DNA from: Bacillota bacterium
GTDB taxonomy: Bacteria > Bacillota > UBA4882 > UBA8346
DNA: 62,148 nucleotides
NCBI GenBank assembly: GCA_029553165.1
Contig: JAKPCT010000059.1
Location: forward strand, 1-62,148
Reading direction: 5' to 3'
Notes under the pieces: generated by a model
What the model was told of the DNA's origin: nothing
Databases searched by the model: none
The model's input: the letters and a program-made list of their open reading frames with translations, nothing else
Position numbers and translations under genes: made by a program
In this document: positions 1-9,481 of the stretch, piece after piece
How the letters are laid out: the number at the start of each line of letters is the position of its first letter
Numbering within the stretch: position 1 is the stretch's first letter

Positions 1-37
1 TCTTTCGCGGATTTGGTGTAAACTGTGTATTGTCCAT
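1..37 (-). CDS. 5' end of an unidentified gene running off the left edge
   Basis: An ATG at 37-35 on the minus strand opens a frame that reads MDNTQFTPNPRK and leaves the window after 12 codons. It is preceded by a Shine-Dalgarno-like AAAGGTGAT about 4-9 bases upstream. Twelve residues are too few for a family call. The start codon and ribosome binding site sit in a long inverted repeat (33-107). The call as a gene start rests only on the RBS, the ATG and the open frame. Confidence 0.4.
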   Translation of the reverse strand, partial: MDNTQFTPNPRK

Positions 38-107
38 AGTGATCACCTTTCTGCTGTTAATGTTTTATGGTAAATTCATTTTACAACAGAAAAGGTCACT
101 ATGGATT
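33..107 (-). promoter_or_regulatory. Hairpin covering a ribosome binding site and start codon
   Basis: The arms at 33-60 and 81-107 are near-perfect reverse complements (TCCATAGTGA and CCTTTTCTG blocks match their partners) around a loop of about 20 bases. In minus-strand RNA the stem would have roughly 20 pairs with two small bulges. The 3' arm contains both the AAAGGTGAT ribosome binding site and the AUG of the edge gene. Such a structure could block translation until it is opened. It could instead be a dyad operator or the tip of a small mobile element. Confidence 0.55.
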
Positions 108-200
108 TTTATTAGTTCAATTTGATTTTACAATGAGCCTAGCAATTTTTTTATAGTTTAAATTCAGATTCTTATTATTAAATCACATTAAAAAAGCAGC

Positions 201-866
201 TTATAGTCTTTTTAATTTGATAAAGAACCGATATAAGAACATTCCCGCAACAAACCCACCCACATGAGCCCACCAAGCAATATTTGCAGTCATACGAACA
301 TGTTGGGTTATCGCAGCACTGATTTGCGAAACAAACCAAAATCCGAGGTAGATTGTAGCCGGTATCGGTACAAATAACGGAATAAAAAAGACTGGTATTA
401 ACGTTATTACCTTGGACTGAGGATACATTACAAAATAAGCACCCATTACACCGGCTATTGCTCCCGAAGCACCAATTACCGCTATCGGCGAAACCGGTTC
501 AGAAATGAGATGGGTTAATCCGGCAATTATTCCCATGCTCAAATAGAATAAAACGAACGAAATCTTACCCATCCGGTCTTCAACGTTATCACCAAATAGC
601 CATAATGCCCAAACATTACTAATAAGATGTATCCAACCCCCGTGGAGAAAAGTATACGAAACAAACGGTAATAATAACCGCCAGTTACCTTCGAAGATAT
701 TTCCAATTACTTTAACCGGGATCAACCCATAAGTACTGATTAAAAAATTATTCAGTTCTTCTCCGATGATTTGTTGGTATATAAAGGCGCCAATATTTAA
801 GATAATCAAAGTCCAAGTCATTAATGGTAATTTACGACTTGGAATTGTATCTTTTAGCGGAATCAT
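201..866 (-). CDS. Rhomboid-family intramembrane serine protease
   Basis: Cleaves substrate transmembrane helices inside the membrane. The 221-residue protein has the rhomboid core: an HxxxN motif (H80, N84) in the second core helix, the catalytic serine in GASG (S134) and the catalytic histidine H201 in AWWAHVGGF, spread over about six hydrophobic segments. The short N-terminus with only an amphipathic lead matches the small bacterial GlpG-like group. The ATG overlaps the stop of the upstream Nudix gene by four bases (ATGA), so the two are translationally coupled. The substrate is unknown. The family call is secure because both catalytic residues are present. Confidence 0.93.
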   Translation of the reverse strand: MIPLKDTIPSRKLPLMTWTLIILNIGAFIYQQIIGEELNNFLISTYGLIPVKVIGNIFEGNWRLLLPFVSYTFLHGGWIHLISNVWALWLFGDNVEDRMGKISFVLFYLSMGIIAGLTHLISEPVSPIAVIGASGAIAGVMGAYFVMYPQSKVITLIPVFFIPLFVPIPATIYLGFWFVSQISAAITQHVRMTANIAWWAHVGGFVAGMFLYRFFIKLKRL

Positions 867-1267
867 AAATATGCTCCCAGTAATTCATTACGGTGATTAA
901 TCCAAAAGTTCTCATCAAGGACCGGTTTGATTAGGCGGTCCACTTCATCACGTTGATACCATTTTACTTTTTGGCATTGGAGCGGAGTTGGCGTTCCTTT
1001 GACAATTTCACATAAAAAATAAATTATAATCAAATGGATCCCGTCTTTAACCTCCGAAAAGACATCGATCAAATCTTTTACATTAACTCCAATGTCTAAC
1101 TCTTCTTTTAACTCTCTGGCCAAAGAATGACGCGGCTCCTCTCCAAACTCAACCTTACCACCGGGAAATTCCCATTTTCCACCTTCGGTATCATTGTCAA
1201 ATCTTTGAGCTAACATTATTCGATTATTCTGGACGATCACTCCGGCAGTCACAATCAGTTGCTTCAT
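863..1267 (-). CDS. Nudix hydrolase, MutT-like
   Basis: Hydrolyses nucleoside diphosphates linked to another moiety; the MutT-like form suggests cleanup of oxidised dNTPs, though specificity cannot be read here. The Nudix box is visible: G37, E43, then R51-E52-L53-K54-E55-E56, which supplies the metal ligands. The Gly usually at the end of the box is Asp58. Length 134 residues is typical of a single-domain enzyme. It is the first gene of a two-gene unit with the rhomboid protease. Start ATG at 1267 has a GAGAGTGA ribosome site upstream. Confidence 0.9.
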   Translation of the reverse strand: MKQLIVTAGVIVQNNRIMLAQRFDNDTEGGKWEFPGGKVEFGEEPRHSLARELKEELDIGVNVKDLIDVFSEVKDGIHLIIIYFLCEIVKGTPTPLQCQKVKWYQRDEVDRLIKPVLDENFWINHRNELLGAYL

Positions 1268-1346
1268 CTAAATCACTCTCTGTCAGTTTAGATCCTCAAT
1301 AAAATTTTCAAGTTGAAAGCCAATTATTCCTGCTAGCAAACACCAT

Positions 1347-1378
1347 TAAAATTAACCCCCTTTAAAGGGGATTAATTT
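1347..1378 (-). terminator. Intrinsic terminator of tyrS
   Basis: In minus-strand sense, TTAATCCCC and GGGGGTTAA pair around a short TTTAAA loop and run into TTTTAA, immediately after the tyrS stop codon. Confidence 0.75.
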
Positions 1379-2600
1379 AAACTAGTTTAACCATTTGATA
1401 TTGTTTTTTACCCTTTTTGATTATTACCTTTCCTTCTTTAAAATCCGCTGTAATAACCTGATGATTACTGTCAGTTATTCGTTGTTCATTAAGGGTAATC
1501 CCGCCTTGAGCTACCAAACGTCGGGCTTCACTTTTGGAATCAACTAATTTTGCTGCTACAACCAGATCAATAATTGATATCCCACTGGCAACTTGTTCGT
1601 AACTCAATTCAACACTGGGAATCGAACTCTCATCGCCACCACGGTTGAATAAAGCCCGGGCTGCTTCTTGAGCGTTTTTGGCTGCCTCCTCGCCGTGGGT
1701 CAGTTTGGTTACCTCGTAAGCCAAAATTCGCTTCGCTTCATTAATCTCTTTATCCTTTAACTGTCCCAGCCGTCTAACTTCATCAAGCGGCAAGAAGGTA
1801 TATAATGCTAAAAATCTTTCCACATCACGATCATCAACATTACGCCAGTATTGATAAAATTCATAGGGAGTCGTCTTCTCCGGATCAAGCCAAACTGCAC
1901 CCGCTTCGGTTTTTCCCATCTTCTTACCGGCACTGGTAGTTAGCAACGGGAAGGTTATCCCAAAGGCTTCACCGCCCTCCAAACGCCGGATCAGGTCTGC
2001 TCCTGCCAGGATATTTGACCATTGATCATCGCCGCCCATCTGCAATTTACAACCATACTTGCGATATAAGACCAAAAAGTCATAGGATTGCAACAACATA
2101 TAGTTAAATTCAATAAACGAAAGTCCCCGTTCCATTCGGGATTTGAAACACTCAGCCGTTAACATCCGGTTTACTGAAAATTGCGAACCGATTTCCCGTA
2201 AAAACTCAATATAATTCAAACCACGGAGCCAATCACCATTATTCACCATCAAAGCTTGATCGTTATCAAAGTTAATAAACCGCGAAAGTTGCGCTTTAAA
2301 ACGTGATGCATTATAGTCAATCTGCTCCTGGGTGAGCATCTTGCGCATATCCGTTTTACCACTCGGATCACCAATCATAGCTGTTCCACCACCTAAAATG
2401 GCAATTGGCCGGTGTCCTGCACGTTGCATATGAGCCATTGCCATAACCGGTAACATATGCCCTACATGCAGACTGTCTGCGGTGGGATCAAAACCGACAT
2501 AAAAAGTAACCTTCTCTTTCTCCAGCATTTCATATAAAGGTTCCTGATGCGTCGTTTGTTTAATAAAGCCACGTTCTTCTAAGACCTTTAAAACCGACAT
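1377..2600 (-). CDS. tyrS: Tyrosyl-tRNA synthetase
   Basis: Charges tRNA-Tyr with tyrosine in the cytoplasm. The 407-residue class I enzyme shows the HIGH-type motif HVGH (45-48) within [14 protein letters not shown], the KMSKS-type loop KMGKT (227-231), and a C-terminal S4 RNA-binding domain (about 340-400). The sequence GDDQWSNI around 190 belongs to the tyrosine pocket region. It is preceded by a tyrosine-type T-box leader and a consensus promoter, so expression should rise when uncharged tRNA-Tyr accumulates. It has its own terminator and is therefore a single-gene unit. Confidence 0.97.
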   Translation of the reverse strand: MSVLKVLEERGFIKQTTHQEPLYEMLEKEKVTFYVGFDPTADSLHVGHMLPVMAMAHMQRAGHRPIAILGGGTAMIGDPSGKTDMRKMLTQEQIDYNASRFKAQLSRFINFDNDQALMVNNGDWLRGLNYIEFLREIGSQFSVNRMLTAECFKSRMERGLSFIEFNYMLLQSYDFLVLYRKYGCKLQMGGDDQWSNILAGADLIRRLEGGEAFGITFPLLTTSAGKKMGKTEAGAVWLDPEKTTPYEFYQYWRNVDDRDVERFLALYTFLPLDEVRRLGQLKDKEINEAKRILAYEVTKLTHGEEAAKNAQEAARALFNRGGDESSIPSVELSYEQVASGISIIDLVVAAKLVDSKSEARRLVAQGGITLNEQRITDSNHQVITADFKEGKVIIKKGKKQYQMVKLV

Positions 2601-2639
2601 TTTATACCTCCATTAACCAAATCTAAATGATAACAAATA

Positions 2640-2885
2640 AAAAAACCTTCACCTGGTAAGGACGAAGGTTTCGTGGTACCACCTTACTTTATGCATTCAA
2701 TCAATTGAATGCATCTTCAGTCGCGTTAACGGGCGAACCCGAATCAGCCTACTTAACACTTCAGCCCTTAGCTCCGGAGGGTAATTAACTGACCGTATCC
2801 GGCAGGTTTGCAGCATCCACCTGCTCTCTGTCTGTAAGCTTACTTGTCACTACGGAAAGTTTGGCACTCCTTCATTGCCTTTTAT
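2640..2885 (-). promoter_or_regulatory. T-box leader of tyrS
   Basis: Read on the minus strand, the leader ends in the conserved T-box core AAGGTGGTACCACG (about 2684-2671), followed by a terminator hairpin AACCTTC...GAAGGTT with a run of T residues (2670-2641). The upstream part has the Stem I signature AGAGAGCAGGTGGATGCTG. A TAC triplet at 2797-2795, in CCGGATACGG, is a candidate tyrosine specifier codon, as expected for the downstream tyrS. Uncharged tRNA would stabilise the antiterminator. Confidence 0.93.
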
Positions 2886-2888
2886 GTG

Positions 2889-2918
2889 ATTATATCATGA
2901 AAAATAAAGACTCGGCAA
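2889..2918 (-). promoter_or_regulatory. Promoter of the tyrS T-box transcript
   Basis: In minus-strand sense a TTGCCG -35 element (2918-2913) and a perfect TATAAT -10 element (2894-2889) are separated by 18 bases. They lie just upstream of the T-box leader. Confidence 0.75.
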
Positions 2919-3016
2919 TATTATTAGCCAAAAATTGCTCAATTGGGTCCTTGGCATATTCAAGCTTAAGAATTATAATATTTTCAATAATTAATTTACC
3001 CACTGGAGTTAGTTAA

Positions 3017-3406
3017 ATGCAAATTGAACACATTGCGATCTGGTGTAAAGATATTGAAGTTCAAAAAAACTTTTACATCAAATACTTTAACGCCACTTCA
3101 AACACTAAATATATCAACACTACCAAGAACTTTCAATCCTATTTTTTAGCATTTGATTCCGGTTGCCGGATCGAGCTGATGCAGATGCCAACAATTAAAA
3201 ACTCAGCGAACCTCCCCGCCGAACAATACTTTGGATTAAACCATTTCGCTGTCAAAGTTGGTACCCAAGAAAAAGTTATCGATTTAACCGAACAACTTCG
3301 TAATGATGGGTATTCTGTCATCGGCGAACCGCGTCTTACCGGTGACGGTTACTTTGAAAGTGTTATCCTCGATCCTGAAGGCAACCGGGTAGAAATAGTC
3401 TGTTAA
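3017..3406 (+). CDS. VOC-superfamily metalloprotein (glyoxalase/bleomycin-resistance fold)
   Basis: A 129-residue single-domain protein with two beta-alpha-beta-beta-beta modules. Candidate metal ligands sit at the usual four places: H5 (EHIAIW), E53 (RIELMQM), H76 (LNHFAVKV) and E126 (NRVEIV). Members include lactoylglutathione lyase-like enzymes, dioxygenases and drug-binding proteins, and the substrate cannot be chosen from sequence. It is transcribed away from tyrS and is followed after 37 bases by a membrane-anchored hypothetical gene on the same strand. Confidence 0.85.
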   Translation: MQIEHIAIWCKDIEVQKNFYIKYFNATSNTKYINTTKNFQSYFLAFDSGCRIELMQMPTIKNSANLPAEQYFGLNHFAVKVGTQEKVIDLTEQLRNDGYSVIGEPRLTGDGYFESVILDPEGNRVEIVC

Positions 3407-3443
3407 CAGCATCAAAAAAGAATATCACTATAAAGGGCTAGCA

Positions 3444-4103
3444 ATGAAGAAACAAACTAAAAAAAGAGCAAAAAAGAACAATAAAAAGAAACCCGATTGG
3501 ATAGTAATCTTATTTATCCTATTCGTAGTTACGACCATCAGTTGCGCTTTATTCGACAATCTCTTTGATTCGCTCAATCAAAAGATCCAACAAGCGATCC
3601 CGTCTGCCAAACCAAAACCACATCGTAGCGAAACCACAACACCTGAACAACCCTCTGAAAAAGCCGGTGATTTGACGGAAGCGGACTTTACCATTGCCGG
3701 CTTATCTTTAGTAACATCTCCCGCCACAGTTTTAAACCTGTTTGGGGATCCATTGGAAGAGAAAAGGACTACAACAACCTCGTTTCATAACTCCGATTAT
3801 AATCTGTACTATTACAATTGGATCTACCCGGAGCTGGAGATCGAGTTTTATAATCACGCTCCCAAAGATCAGCCGGTCCCAATAACTCCGGGAGCAATCC
3901 TTTCAATAAAATTAACCAACTCCTTCTATCAGACAAAACGGGGAATCCGGGTTGACGATCCAGTGACCAAACTTTTTGAAAAATACGGCCAAACTAAACT
4001 CGAAGATAACAGTTATATCTATCATCTTGAGTCAAAATATCTTGAATTCACCGTTAAGGATAATAAAATCAGCACAATCACAATTGGGCAATGGTTTGAT
4101 TGA
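3444..4103 (+). CDS. Membrane-anchored hypothetical protein
   Basis: Not recognised. The first 17 residues are mostly Lys with Arg and Asn, followed by one hydrophobic helix (about 19-36) that would place the rest outside the cell (positive-inside rule). A Pro/Glu/Thr-rich linker (about 55-75) leads to two similar half-domains: one around ITIAGLSLVTS-like residues with FGDP, the other with GIRVDDPVTKLFEKYG. The latter resembles small repeat folds of secreted lipoprotein-like domains in which a helix packs on a short sheet; that is inference. It may share a transcript with the VOC gene 37 bases upstream. Confidence 0.75.
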   Translation: MKKQTKKRAKKNNKKKPDWIVILFILFVVTTISCALFDNLFDSLNQKIQQAIPSAKPKPHRSETTTPEQPSEKAGDLTEADFTIAGLSLVTSPATVLNLFGDPLEEKRTTTTSFHNSDYNLYYYNWIYPELEIEFYNHAPKDQPVPITPGAILSIKLTNSFYQTKRGIRVDDPVTKLFEKYGQTKLEDNSYIYHLESKYLEFTVKDNKISTITIGQWFD

Positions 4104-4332
4104 AACAGCTTCTAAACTACCTTTTTAATAAATTTTTTAAAACTACTTAAAGGCTAATAGCTTTTTGCTTAATATACTCACTTGTAGTTTAATAGCTCCT
4201 GGATGGAGCGTCATCGCTTCTTTTACACGGATGGAAAAACAGCGATTGACCTCGGAAGCCTGAGCCCTATTACCAGTCGAAAGGCCAGGATGAGGAAGAC
4301 CATCGAAAAACCTTGGATGATTTGAAGGAGGT

Positions 4333-4400
4333 CCGGAACCATGCGGTTCCGGCGCCTTTTTAGTTCCTTTTTGCGCGCGCAAAAAGGAACCCGCCGGCGG
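4333..4400. repeat. Cluster of three perfect palindromes
   Basis: Arms CCGGAACC (4333-4340) and GGTTCCGG (4345-4352) flank ATGC and are followed by CGCCTTTTT, which could terminate plus-strand transcripts. Next is a perfect 28-base palindrome at 4363-4390 (GTTCC, five T, GCGCGCGC, five A, GGAAC). Then CCGCCGGCGG at 4391-4400 is self-complementary. This arrangement is typical of dispersed intergenic palindromic elements, but copy number cannot be seen in one window. Confidence 0.6.
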
Positions 4401-4513
4401 AACAGTGGGCAAAAAGAAAAAGCATTCAAAAAATATTTCTCTGAACATAAAAGCATTCCACACTTTAGTTTCAAAAGAAAGCGCGGATGAGAGATCGTTT
4501 TCCATCACACAAA

Positions 4514-4552
4514 GAGGCGTTGCCTTCCCTTTAAAAAGTTCTGCAACGCCTC
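4514..4552 (-). terminator. Terminator-like hairpin after pgi
   Basis: Perfect 10-base arms GAGGCGTTGC and GCAACGCCTC are separated by 19 bases. On the minus strand the stem is followed by TTTGTGT, a weak T tract, just downstream of the pgi stop. Confidence 0.5.
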
Positions 4553-4583
4553 CGAATTTGACAGAATCCCCTTCTGATAACTC

Positions 4584-5933
4584 TTACAATCTCGCCTCTA
4601 ATTTGGCGCGTTCGGCTTCGTAGCCAGGTTTGCCAAGTAATGCAAACATGTTTTTCTTATAAGCTTCAACGCCGGGTTGATCAAATGGATTGACAGCATT
4701 GACATAACCACTTACGCCGCAGGCTTTTTCAAAGAAGTAGACCATCTTTCCGAAGTAATATGGATTAACCTCCGGAATCCTGAGTACGATATTAGGAACT
4801 CCGCCATCGGTATGGGCTAAAACCGTCCCTTCAAATGCTTTTTGGTTGACAAACTCCATCGTCTGTCCGGCTAAGAAATTCAATCCGTCAATATCGTTCG
4901 GGTCATTAGGAATGGTTAACGAACGGCGTGGTTTCTCGACCCATAAAACTGTTTCAAAGATATCCCGGCGGCCTTCTTGGACGTATTGACCCATTGAGTG
5001 GAGATCCGTGGAGAAGTCACATGCTGCCGTGAAGATTCCTTTATTATTTTTACCCTCGCTTTCACCATAGAGCTGTTTCCACCATTCAGCAAAGTAGTGT
5101 AACCCAGGTTCGTAATTGACCATAATCTCCGTGGTTTTGCCTTTGCGATAGAGAATATTTCTGACTGCTGCATACTGGTTGACGATATTATCCGCAGCAC
5201 CAGGATTTTTATATTCATTATAAGCTGCCGCAGCTCCATCCATCATTGCGCTGATATCAATGCCGCTTACAGCAATTGGTAATAATCCGACTGCGGTAAG
5301 GACGGAATACCGGCCACCAACATCATCAGGGATAACAAACTGCGGATATCCTTCCTGCTGCGCTAAACTCTTTAAAGCTCCTTTGGCTTTATCAGTAGTA
5401 ACAAAGATTCTTTTTTTAGTCTCTGCTTCGCCAAACTTTTTCAACATTAATTCACGGATCAACCGAAATGCAATCGCCGGTTCGGTAGTGGTCCCTGACT
5501 TGGAAATCACATTAACCGCAAAATTCTTTTCGTCTAATACCTCAAGTAATTCAGCAGTATAAGTTGAACTGATTGTTTGACCCAGATAATAAATCTCCGG
5601 GAACTTGGTCTTTGCTTTGCTTAACTGATTACTGAAACTATTGTTTAATAACTCAATAGCCGCCCGGGCTCCTAAGTATGAACCACCAATTCCAATAACC
5701 ACTAAAGCATCATAGTTATCAATTATTTGTTTTGCTGCTTCCTGAATTCGCTTAAACTCTTCTTTATCGTAATTAATCGGGAGATCCACCCATCCAAGAA
5801 AATCACTCCCGGCACCCTTTTTGGTATGAAGCTGTTCGTGAGCCAAGCTAATTTGTCCAAAGATCTGCTCCATCTCTATCTTATCAACAAACGGGGCTAC
5901 TTTACTCAGATCGAGTCTTAATTGTTCTGACAT
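4584..5933 (-). CDS. pgi: Glucose-6-phosphate isomerase
   Basis: Interconverts glucose-6-phosphate and fructose-6-phosphate. The 449-residue length fits the shorter bacterial form found in Firmicutes. Visible are the first SIS domain [18 protein letters not shown] (about 80-97), the phosphate-binding [14 protein letters not shown] (about 144-157), the catalytic-Glu region [15 protein letters not shown] and the C-terminal signature [19 protein letters not shown] strong GGAGGAAAAAAG-type ribosome site precedes the ATG. Gene-free sequence on both sides indicates a single-gene unit. It would link glucose-phosphates from the glucan phosphorylase encoded near 23 kb to glycolysis. Confidence 0.97.
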   Translation of the reverse strand: MSEQLRLDLSKVAPFVDKIEMEQIFGQISLAHEQLHTKKGAGSDFLGWVDLPINYDKEEFKRIQEAAKQIIDNYDALVVIGIGGSYLGARAAIELLNNSFSNQLSKAKTKFPEIYYLGQTISSTYTAELLEVLDEKNFAVNVISKSGTTTEPAIAFRLIRELMLKKFGEAETKKRIFVTTDKAKGALKSLAQQEGYPQFVIPDDVGGRYSVLTAVGLLPIAVSGIDISAMMDGAAAAYNEYKNPGAADNIVNQYAAVRNILYRKGKTTEIMVNYEPGLHYFAEWWKQLYGESEGKNNKGIFTAACDFSTDLHSMGQYVQEGRRDIFETVLWVEKPRRSLTIPNDPNDIDGLNFLAGQTMEFVNQKAFEGTVLAHTDGGVPNIVLRIPEVNPYYFGKMVYFFEKACGVSGYVNAVNPFDQPGVEAYKKNMFALLGKPGYEAERAKLEARL

Positions 5934-6103
5934 CTTTTTTCCTCCTTAAAATCATCAACAAATAAATTCGATTTTAATTAAAATACGATTACCAATAATC
6001 CTAAATTTTTGTTATTCTTCATTTAAGAACTAACATCCTCTCGATGATCATATTTTTAATCATTTGTTAAACTCATTCAGGTAAAAAGTTTTGGGGGCAA
6101 TAT

Positions 6104-6138
6104 AAAAACAGCGATTCTCATTTTAGCGAATCACTGTT
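6104..6138 (-). terminator. Intrinsic terminator of the 77-residue gene
   Basis: Minus-strand AACAGTGATTC pairs with GAATCGCTGTT around a 10-base loop, followed by TTTTA. Confidence 0.75.
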
Positions 6139-6192
6139 TAAACAGACGGAATTTGAATATTCATCAAATACTCTTTACTCCTTAATTATTTT

Positions 6193-6426
6193 TTATAATT
6201 GATTGACCAATCCTAGGGCCTGCTTGTTACCGCGCACACCAAGCGGGGACTTTTGACACTGACTTACCGTAGCTTGCCAGCTCCCAAAAGAGTACCGGGG
6301 AAATTTCTCAATCTCCCAACCAATCGCTTTCATCTCATTAATTAATCTCTCCAAATCATTGAACTCCTCAGTCTCCAAAGTTAACAGTGTTTTCTGAGCA
6401 ACCATTTTCACTTTTGATAAGTCCAT
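6193..6426 (-). CDS. Small hypothetical protein, 77 residues
   Basis: Not recognised. I chose the ATG at 6426 (MDLSKVKM) because GGGGG lies a suitable distance upstream; the farther ATG at 6444 has no ribosome site. The protein is a helical N-terminus followed by GWEIEKFPRYSFGSW and a basic, Gln-rich tail. There are no cysteines except one (in SQCQKS) and no membrane segment. It sits alone between pgi and the Gfo/Idh gene, with its own terminator, which supports it being a real short gene. No function can be assigned. Confidence 0.6.
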   Translation of the reverse strand: MDLSKVKMVAQKTLLTLETEEFNDLERLINEMKAIGWEIEKFPRYSFGSWQATVSQCQKSPLGVRGNKQALGLVNQL

Positions 6427-6544
6427 TGTTATCGCCCCCTTCATTCTATATTATAAATCTAACATAAACATGACATTAAATCAAGCTATTTTTTGATGTA
6501 TACTAGATTTTATACCTATTATACAGGTATATATAACATATAAA

Positions 6545-6570
6545 TGACACCAAAGGGTGTCATTTATTAG
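6545..6570 (-). terminator. Hairpin after the Gfo/Idh gene
   Basis: AAATGACACC and GGTGTCATTT form a perfect 10-pair stem with an AAAG loop just downstream of the oxidoreductase stop. The T tract on the minus strand is poor (ATATG), so termination may be inefficient. Confidence 0.5.
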
Positions 6571-6590
6571 CAATCAATCTATTAAATGCT

Positions 6591-7640
6591 TTAGACCAGC
6601 GCAAACCGGGGAACACGATCGACGATTACTACTTCCTGCTCAGCAATCGACTGCAAAATCGCAAAAACCGTCTTAACGTCGCCCAGCTCCATCTCCGGCG
6701 TCACGGCAATTGTCTCTTTGCCTATTAAGGAATTATAAAAGTTTAACAGTTCATTATAATACCCGCGCATCGGGCGAAACTTAACCATTTCATGATGTCC
6801 ATTATTATAAAAGACATTGATTATCCCGCAATTAGCATCTTCTAAATAAATCATCCCATTGGTGCAGAAAATCCGCAATCCAATCAACGGACGCTGAACC
6901 TCCTGCCCGGCAGGATAATATGAAAACTCACCAATAACTCCATTGATAAAGTTTAAATTAACAGTAATTGCAGCATACGGACTAAAATCATCCTTTTGCG
7001 GTACGCCAAAAGCATGCAAATACTTAATTCCTCCAAAAACATGCCTGAGGCCTGCCAAATTATGAATTGCCGCATCCAGGATATCGCCACCTAAGTATTG
7101 CGGGTGTTGCCGCCATTCGGTTGCCGAAAAAGTATCTTTAATCATCGAACAAGGGAAGCAGCTGGTATTATGATAGACAAAGAATATTGGATCACCAACT
7201 TTCTTTTCCCTGATCAGATCACGAATTAGGTTAAATTCTTCACTATAACGATAATTTTCGGCAATCATCATCATAATCCCATAACGCCTGGGCAACTCCA
7301 TTGCCGCTCTTGCCTGTTCAAGTGTCGCTCCCATCGGTTTTTCTAAGATAATCGCCTTACGCGATCGGGCAACCACTTCCGCAACCGGATAATTTTGTGC
7401 AATCGGCACCATGATATCGATTACCTGCAAATCATTACGCTCAATCATCACCCGAAAATCGGTGAACACATCCCGCTGGAGATCGAGATTAAGTTTTTTT
7501 GCCCAATTTTCCGCTTTATCACGATCGACATCACAAACTGCCGCTATCTTGAATTTATCGGCTAACTCCTGAAAAGCAGGATAATGCAACCGTTCCCAAG
7601 CCAATCCAGCTCCGATAATCCCTACTCTAATCGGTTCCAA
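6591..7640 (-). CDS. Gfo/Idh/MocA-family NAD(P)-dependent oxidoreductase
   Basis: Dehydrogenase family acting on sugars, inositols and related polyols; the substrate cannot be fixed. The 349-residue protein has an N-terminal Rossmann fold (VGIIGAGLAWER, residues 5-16), the family EKP motif (EKPMGATLEQA, about 99-109) whose Lys binds cofactor and substrate, and the catalytic-type GGDILDAAIH (about 184-193) with Asp and His. The Pro-Cys run SCFPC near 160 is unusual for the family. It is monocistronic, between a small hypothetical gene and the amtB-glnK pair, so neighbours give no clue to substrate. Confidence 0.9.
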   Translation of the reverse strand: MEPIRVGIIGAGLAWERLHYPAFQELADKFKIAAVCDVDRDKAENWAKKLNLDLQRDVFTDFRVMIERNDLQVIDIMVPIAQNYPVAEVVARSRKAIILEKPMGATLEQARAAMELPRRYGIMMMIAENYRYSEEFNLIRDLIREKKVGDPIFFVYHNTSCFPCSMIKDTFSATEWRQHPQYLGGDILDAAIHNLAGLRHVFGGIKYLHAFGVPQKDDFSPYAAITVNLNFINGVIGEFSYYPAGQEVQRPLIGLRIFCTNGMIYLEDANCGIINVFYNNGHHEMVKFRPMRGYYNELLNFYNSLIGKETIAVTPEMELGDVKTVFAILQSIAEQEVVIVDRVPRFALV

Positions 7641-7747
7641 AACAATAACCTCCTTTCTATAAGATAAGATTCCCCGAAAGAAGGTTATTAATTAAATCCT
7701 AACAGTATTTAAAGATGTATCTCAATCTAAGTTTTACCACGGTTGTT

Positions 7748-8104
<357 letters not shown>

Positions 8105-9418
8105 TTAAAGTTTAACATTTACCGGAAAGAGATCAGGATAGGCATATCCGGTATGTTCATGAATATCCAGACCTTCAACCTCTTCTTCCTCTTTAACCCG
8201 TAAACCTACGGTATACTTCAACGTCAGGAATAAAATTCCCGTAGTAACTACCGTCCACACAAAGGCAGTTAGAACTCCTAAAGCCTGCACTCCAAGCAAC
8301 TTAACTCCTCCACCATAGAACAACCCGCCATCTGTAGCAAACAGCCCAACCAAAATGGTTCCCAGCGCACCACAGACTCCATGAACCGAAACTGCACCAA
8401 CCGGGTCGTCGATTTTAATCAGATCAAAGAACTCAACTGCAAATATTACCACTACTCCAGCAATCGCACCGATCGCAACCGCCCCTGCCGCAGAAACCGA
8501 TGCACAACCGGCAGTTACTCCAACCAAACCAGCCAAAGCGCCATTTAATGTCATCGACACATCAGGTTTACCATACTTAATCCAGCTGACAATCATCGCC
8601 AAGCAAGCCCCTGCACAGGCAGATAAGTTGGTTGTAATGGCAATCATTCCCAAATTAGGTGCAAATACCGAAAGCGTACTACCAGGGTTAAAACCAAACC
8701 ACCCAAACCAGAGAATGAATACTCCTAACGCAGCAATTACCAAGTTATGACCCGGAATCGCATTTGGCTTTCCGTCTGCACGGTATTTACCAATTCTCGG
8801 CCCAACAACCGCCGCACCAACCAATGATGCCCAACCGCCAACCGAGTGAACAACTGTGGAACCGGCAAAATCTACAAATCCAAGTTTTGATAACCAGCCA
8901 CCACCCCAGATCCAGTGACCAATTACGGGGTAGATTATAAATGAGATAACCGCACTATATATTAAATAACTAACAAATTTAGTACGTTCGGCCATTGCGC
9001 CCGAGACAATTGTCGCTGCAGTCGCTGCAAACACGGTTTGGAACAAGAGAAATACCGGTAACGGAATATTCAATCCCAGATGTTCAAATGAATCATTTAA
9101 AAAGAATCCGGTTTTACCAATAAAACCACCTATTCCAAACATAAAGGCAAAACCAAATGCCCAATAAATAATCGAACCAACCGCAAAGTCCATCAGGTTT
9201 TTCATAACAATATTTCCTGCATTTTTGGCCCTCGTAAAACCAGACTCAACCATTGCAAATCCCGCTTGCATCAAGAACACAAACGACGCCGCCACCACTA
9301 CCCAGAGCGAGTCGATTGCCTGCGAAGCCGAAAGCTCATCCGCCGCCAATGCCGGCAACGCAAACAAAGCCAACATCAAGAGAGAGATAAATGTCATTTT
9401 TAATCCTTTACTTATCAT
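8105..9418 (-). CDS. amtB: Ammonium transporter Amt
   Basis: Membrane channel for ammonium uptake. I start it at ATG 9418 (MISKGLKM) because AGAGGTGG stands five bases upstream and the resulting N-terminus is a signal peptide (hydrophobic 8-23, cleavage likely after ALA near residue 25), as in several Amt proteins; a start at 9481 would add an unsupported leader. The 437-residue protein has about eleven transmembrane helices and both pore histidines, in STVVHSVGGW and VSVHGVCG. The C-terminal tail, which contacts GlnK, is present. A consensus promoter lies upstream, and glnK follows. Confidence 0.96.
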   Translation of the reverse strand: MISKGLKMTFISLLMLALFALPALAADELSASQAIDSLWVVVAASFVFLMQAGFAMVESGFTRAKNAGNIVMKNLMDFAVGSIIYWAFGFAFMFGIGGFIGKTGFFLNDSFEHLGLNIPLPVFLLFQTVFAATAATIVSGAMAERTKFVSYLIYSAVISFIIYPVIGHWIWGGGWLSKLGFVDFAGSTVVHSVGGWASLVGAAVVGPRIGKYRADGKPNAIPGHNLVIAALGVFILWFGWFGFNPGSTLSVFAPNLGMIAITTNLSACAGACLAMIVSWIKYGKPDVSMTLNGALAGLVGVTAGCASVSAAGAVAIGAIAGVVVIFAVEFFDLIKIDDPVGAVSVHGVCGALGTILVGLFATDGGLFYGGGVKLLGVQALGVLTAFVWTVVTTGILFLTLKYTVGLRVKEEEEVEGLDIHEHTGYAYPDLFPVNVKL

Positions 9419-9452
9419 TTCAACCACCTCTAATGTAATATTTATGTTATAA

Positions 9453-9481
9453 ATATTACCACGGTGTTTATTTGATGTCAA
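9453..9481 (-). promoter_or_regulatory. amtB promoter
   Basis: In minus-strand sense a perfect TTGACA -35 element (9481-9476) and TAATAT -10 element (9458-9453) have 17 bases between them. The transcript would start about 25-30 bases before the AGAGGTGG ribosome site. Confidence 0.8.

Larger units (their letters stand above)
4104..4583. other. 480-base gene-free stretch with nested palindromes
   Basis: No convincing gene. Frames open here on the minus strand (121 and 83 codons) overlap one another, lack ribosome sites and are rich in residues produced by palindromic DNA. The stretch holds three palindromes packed into about 70 bases (4333-4400) and the inverted repeat after pgi (4514-4552). 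It looks like a non-coding repeat element with the pgi terminator next to it. Confidence 0.5.

Noticed and set aside
4143-4508. Open frames of 121 and 83 codons on the minus strand
   Set aside because: They overlap each other, have no ribosome sites, cover palindromic repeat DNA and show no protein-like conservation pattern.
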